The notes under the pieces were generated by a model, which saw only the letters and a program-made list of their open reading frames with translations, ran no database searches and was not told the origin of the DNA. Source: Dorea_A amylophila (GTDB taxonomy: Bacteria > Bacillota > Clostridia > Lachnospirales > Lachnospiraceae). Taken from it: a DNA stretch of 64,000 nucleotides. Below, piece after piece: positions 61,436-64,000 of this stretch. The stretch spans positions 1 to 64,000 of the forward strand of contig NZ_JAOQJW010000010.1 in NCBI RefSeq assembly GCF_025567265.1, given 5' to 3'. The translations under genes and the position numbers were made by a program. Numbering within the stretch: position 1 is the stretch's first letter; each line of letters opens with the position of its first letter.

Positions 61436-61925
61436 GCAGCCATTGATAGCCCCGACCACCGAGGTACTGCGCGGAAAAAATTAAAATCTTTTTTAGATGC
61501 TGCGAGGAATTCTGGTAAGGACATTAATATCCCTACCAAAACGACAGTTCTTGGTGTTTTTGATTTTCGTGCATTTTTAAATATGGCTATGCTCTTATCT
61601 GAGAACGAAAAAGCAAGAGCACTTCGCTAGTTAATGTTAGATATTGTTATCGATCTTATTAACCGAAAAACCGGTGGAGGAACAAAGTATATTAATCAGA
61701 GAGATAAAGATTTTCTGTTTTCCTCATTACAGGAAGATAATTATCGTAGACAATTTACCGATGCACTTAAGAATTATGTTGAGGATAATCGTTGTAAATA
61801 TGCACACTTCACTGATATATGTGAGCATATTTAAGGAAAAGGCGAAAGAATATAAAAAATTCTTGATTTAAAGGCAAATGATAAAGTTAGAGATACCTTT
61901 TATAGTGAGATATACCTTATTTATT
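61436..61925 (+). pseudogene. Fragment of a DNA-binding/Fic-associated type accessory gene with amber stop and frameshift
   Basis: From 61436 the frame reads AAIDSPDHRGTARKKLKSFL, then NIPTKTTVLGVFDFRAFLNMAMLLSE up to an in-frame TAG at 61628-61630, and continues LMLDIVIDLINRKTGGGTKYINQRDKDFLF and YRRQFTDALKNYVEDN. After 61830 the similarity moves to another frame (FKEKAKEYKKF, then DKVRDTFYSE). No start is visible. This is the middle of a longer accessory-gene family that I only recognise by pattern. At least two inactivating changes are present. Confidence 0.65.
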
Positions 61926-62184
61926 TTATACTTTTTGAAAATGGAATCGATAGTTAAGACGTAGGGAAAACTTATGTCTTTTTTTGTTGAAAAGATGTTG
62001 TATATCGGCCAAAAAACAGTACTGTGTTAATGGAGTTGAAAACGGATATTTCATTATAATGTGATATGCTTAAGCAATAAGTTGTTTTTGTTTCAATGTT
62101 TCAAAAAAGAGGAGTAGCCTCATTTGGCTTGGTCTCAATGTATGACTACTATACCGAGAGGTTTGTTAAATGTTAAGTTGATTG

Positions 62185-62261
62185 AACCGCCGTGTACCGA
62201 ACGGTACGCACGGTGGTGTGAGAGGTCGGCTAATCAACTAATGATTAGCCTCCTACTCGAT
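62185..62261 (+). mobile_element. 3' end of a group II intron (domains V and VI)
   Basis: Positions ~62185-62218 form the short hairpin of domain V (CCGCCGTGTACC, loop GAA, GGTACGCACGGTGG). Domain VI follows with stem GGCTAATC (62228-62235) and GATTAGCC (62243-62250), a branch-A-type bulge, and the conserved end CCTCCTACTCGAT. No reverse transcriptase gene is found upstream, so only a fragment remains. The base of domain V and the 3' end match bacterial introns common in Clostridia. Confidence 0.75.
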
Positions 62262-62374
62262 TATGGAGAATTGTTGACGGGTATGCTACAATGGTAATTG
62301 GATTATTGTGCCTGTTACATAATTTTAATGGTAGAAGTTGCCTTGTTTCAGAGATACATAGGAGGATCAATTAT

Positions 62375-62752
62375 ATGAGTAATTTGGGATGGTATCAAGT
62401 AATGACTACTGCCGCAAAAAAAGTAGGCGGACCTTTGAAACTTGCTGGATTGGTTTTGGGTAGTGGAATTGTTATAGGTGGTGGCACTGTTTTGGGTGGA
62501 CAGGCTGTTGCAAAGAAAATTGGCAAGAAACTGGATGAAAAAAAGAGAGAAGCAGAGTCGGCGGTTATTTATAGAGTTCACACCGAAGGAAAGAGTAATG
62601 AAGGGCTTCTGTTTTCTGTAGATGATACATTCAAAGTACTTGAAATTGACGGAGATGCTGCGCTGATTGAAAAAATTGGCGATGAGAATAACCCGTATTT
62701 CGTATCAGGATGTTTTCTAGAAAGTATCTCGGACTATAAGCATAAAGCTTAA
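62375..62752 (+). CDS. Hypothetical protein with a glycine-rich hydrophobic segment
   Basis: A 125-residue protein with the segment LAGLVLGSGIVIGGGTVLGGQAVAKKIGKKLDEKKREA near residues 24-60, probably one membrane helix and a basic stretch, followed by a small beta-rich domain. AGGAGG precedes the ATG at 62375. I do not recognise the family. It lies between the intron fragment and the DUF4393-like gene and has features of mobile accessory genes. Confidence 0.7.
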   Translation: MSNLGWYQVMTTAAKKVGGPLKLAGLVLGSGIVIGGGTVLGGQAVAKKIGKKLDEKKREAESAVIYRVHTEGKSNEGLLFSVDDTFKVLEIDGDAALIEKIGDENNPYFVSGCFLESISDYKHKA

Positions 62753-62774
62753 CGATAAACAAGGAGGAAAAAGA

Positions 62775-63338
62775 ATGAGTGATATAAAGAATTCAGTTTT
62801 ACCTGAAATTATTGAACCAATATCTAATGCTATTCAACAAAATATTCCAGAAACGGCAAAGGCAATGGATAATCGAAAAGTTCATCAGGTCCACCGCTCT
62901 TATGTGGATGCGGTTAAGCAAATGGAACCGTTAGATGCACAGGTTTTGCGTAGAATATATGATTATAATGAAGTTACGACTTCTCATGTAAGGTTATATA
63001 AATCTGGAAGTCAGCAATATTATCTTAATGCAATGCCGTATCATTATAATGACATATTATGTGATCTTGGAGATCCATTTCAAATTTCAGCCTCAATCAG
63101 TAATTTAATTAGATTGGGTTTATTGATTTCTACCGCTGGTTTTTTAAAAGAAGGTGTAGCAGAGCGAATTGAAAAAGAACCATACATACAGGAAAGATTT
63201 GGAATTTATAATCAGCTACAAGGTGGTGTAACAATCTCGGTGCCCGTTGACTGTGAAATTATTTCACTTGATAGTTATGGAAGGTATTTTGTTGATGTAT
63301 GTATGTCCAAGAAAAAGTTAGGGAGTAATACCGATTAA
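62775..63338 (+). CDS. DUF4393-like protein, probably shortened
   Basis: A 187-residue protein whose residues ~33-80 (KVHQVHRSYVDAVKQMEPLDAQVLRRIYDYNEV) and ISASISNLIRLGLL near residue 103 match DUF4393, a family found in abortive-infection-type and mobile contexts. Intact members are usually near 270 residues, with a longer helical N-terminal part, so about 80-100 residues seem absent between PETAKAMDN and the core. CAAGGAGG precedes the ATG. The function is unknown. Confidence 0.7.
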   Translation: MSDIKNSVLPEIIEPISNAIQQNIPETAKAMDNRKVHQVHRSYVDAVKQMEPLDAQVLRRIYDYNEVTTSHVRLYKSGSQQYYLNAMPYHYNDILCDLGDPFQISASISNLIRLGLLISTAGFLKEGVAERIEKEPYIQERFGIYNQLQGGVTISVPVDCEIISLDSYGRYFVDVCMSKKKLGSNTD

Positions 63339-64000
63339 GTGTGTTTTGTTTGTATGAAGTTGGTAATGTAACGTTCCTTTATATGAGACAAAATGAAAAT
63401 TTACGGTAGTAAAACACCGTGATTTTTACTACCATTTTACTACTACAGCCTGCCGTAACTTGCTCCATTTTGCACTGTTTTGGGAAATCTGTGACAGAGT
63501 AACGCTGTTACGCCCCGAAAACAGGCGGGATAAATCGGAGCAAATCGGGGCAGAATAGTTCATTTTAGGAGGATTTACATTTTGATAAAAGTATTATTTA
63601 TCTGCCACGGCAGTGTTTAAGGGACGGGGTGAAAAGCCTTGAGTTTATTGGGTTTCTTGGACGGCAACGTAGAAATTACACCTTATTTATACCTTTGGAA
63701 GATCGAATCGGAAAAGCTGAAATAATAATATAAATGCGTGGGAGAAATCCTACGCTTTTTACATATAATCGCACAATTTGAACGAAAAAATCCTCATGAT
63801 CATGAGGGAAAATGAAAGTAAAACTTATTAGATGATATAATGTATTAATTTGTAATTTGAAAGAATATATGGGGGTTATAGGAATCTATCTGACTGTATA
63901 TACCTACCATATAGTAGTTATAAAATAGAACGGTACAAATGGATAGTTAGGTAAGAAGATAAAGGTTGTTTAATTGTTAAAAGCTCTTGCGGAAAAAAGC
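63339..64000. other. Non-coding tail of the window
   Basis: No gene is supported here. GGTAGTAAAA (63405-63414) pairs with TTTTACTACC (63424-63433), possibly ending the preceding gene. An AGGAGG followed by a 12-codon frame (63582-63620, MIKVLFICHGSV then stop) resembles a remnant often seen near mobile elements. A perfect palindrome CCTCATGATCATGAGG lies at 63792-63807. The rest is AT-rich with no clear feature. Confidence 0.4.
63736..63760 (+). terminator. Rho-independent terminator
   Basis: GCGTGGGA (63736-63743) pairs with TCCTACGC (63748-63755) around a GAAA loop, followed by five Ts. Confidence 0.8.

Noticed and set aside
63582..63620. Low-molecular-weight phosphatase gene start (MIKVLFICHG)
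   Set aside because: The frame stops after 12 codons and no continuation in any frame is found, so it is at most a remnant.
63792..63807. Perfect palindrome as an attachment or resolution site
   Set aside because: A single 16-base palindrome without a recombinase or repeats nearby is not enough support.

Overview
The window is a 64 kb piece of a draft genome from an anaerobic, endospore-forming, low-to-mid GC member of the Clostridia, most likely a gut Lachnospiraceae. The evidence is the spoIIA and spoVA operons, HydE/HydF maturases for [FeFe] hydrogenase, a T-box controlled valS, a GlpP-controlled glycerol locus, Firmicutes-type AGGAGG ribosome binding sites and the general codon use. A 43-base run of N at 58432-58474 marks an unclosed assembly gap.

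Layout. Positions 1-9.8 kb: a SulP anion transporter (minus strand), an MgtE magnesium transporter, a C_GCAxxG_C_C redox protein with a TDT-like transporter, a divergent CobW-like GTPase, a VOC protein, then glpP and glpK. Positions 9.9-13.1 kb: a GlpA-like, GlpB-like and DUF1667 triad for glycerol-3-phosphate oxidation. Both glycerol transcription units begin with the same kind of leader RNA ending in a terminator, so GlpP probably antiterminates both. Positions 13.2-21 kb: a transglutaminase and a companion of unknown function, hydE-hydF-GNAT on the minus strand, a membrane protein, a DNA-deoxyinosine glycosylase and an AEC carrier. Positions 21-29.3 kb: T-box and valS, an LTA-synthase-like sulfatase, folC, a 49-residue protein and a membrane TPR protein. 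Positions 29.4-34.2 kb: spoIIAA-spoIIAB-sigF, then spoVAA to spoVAE, the latter preceded by a good sigma-G promoter match. Then come purC (minus strand) and a 916-residue fusion of a TetM/EF-G-like GTPase to a YacP/Rae1-type NYN nuclease domain.

Positions 38.3-46.7 kb hold the most interesting locus, an arsenosugar-biosynthesis-like cluster. It contains two TVP38/TMEM64 membrane proteins, a peroxidase-like CMD protein, a double-rhodanese lipoprotein followed by a broken paralogue, an Fe-S CCG-domain protein, a fused TIGR04282/TIGR04283 glycosyltransferase, a phosphotransferase with an altered catalytic loop, a C_GCAxxG_C_C protein and the radical SAM protein ArsS. ArsS appears to be a selenoprotein: an in-frame TGA at 46650-46652 is followed by five more family-typical codons and a hairpin. 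No arsenite methyltransferase gene is visible, so the natural product may not be an arsenosugar.

Positions 46.8-60.8 kb: a Lon-like AAA+ ATPase, a MATE pump, a UvrD-like helicase, an MMPL/RND transporter with repeated operator-like sites, a divergent ferredoxin-domain protein and Crp/Fnr regulator, and then a zone of gene decay (truncated HD gene, internally deleted YfcC-type transporter) next to an intact isoaspartyl dipeptidase, a LysR regulator, a flavodoxin and a CMD-cupin fusion. Positions 60.9-64 kb look like mobile-element debris: a small P-loop kinase, a frameshifted gene, the 3' end (domains V and VI) of a group II intron, two small accessory genes and a 660-base non-coding tail.
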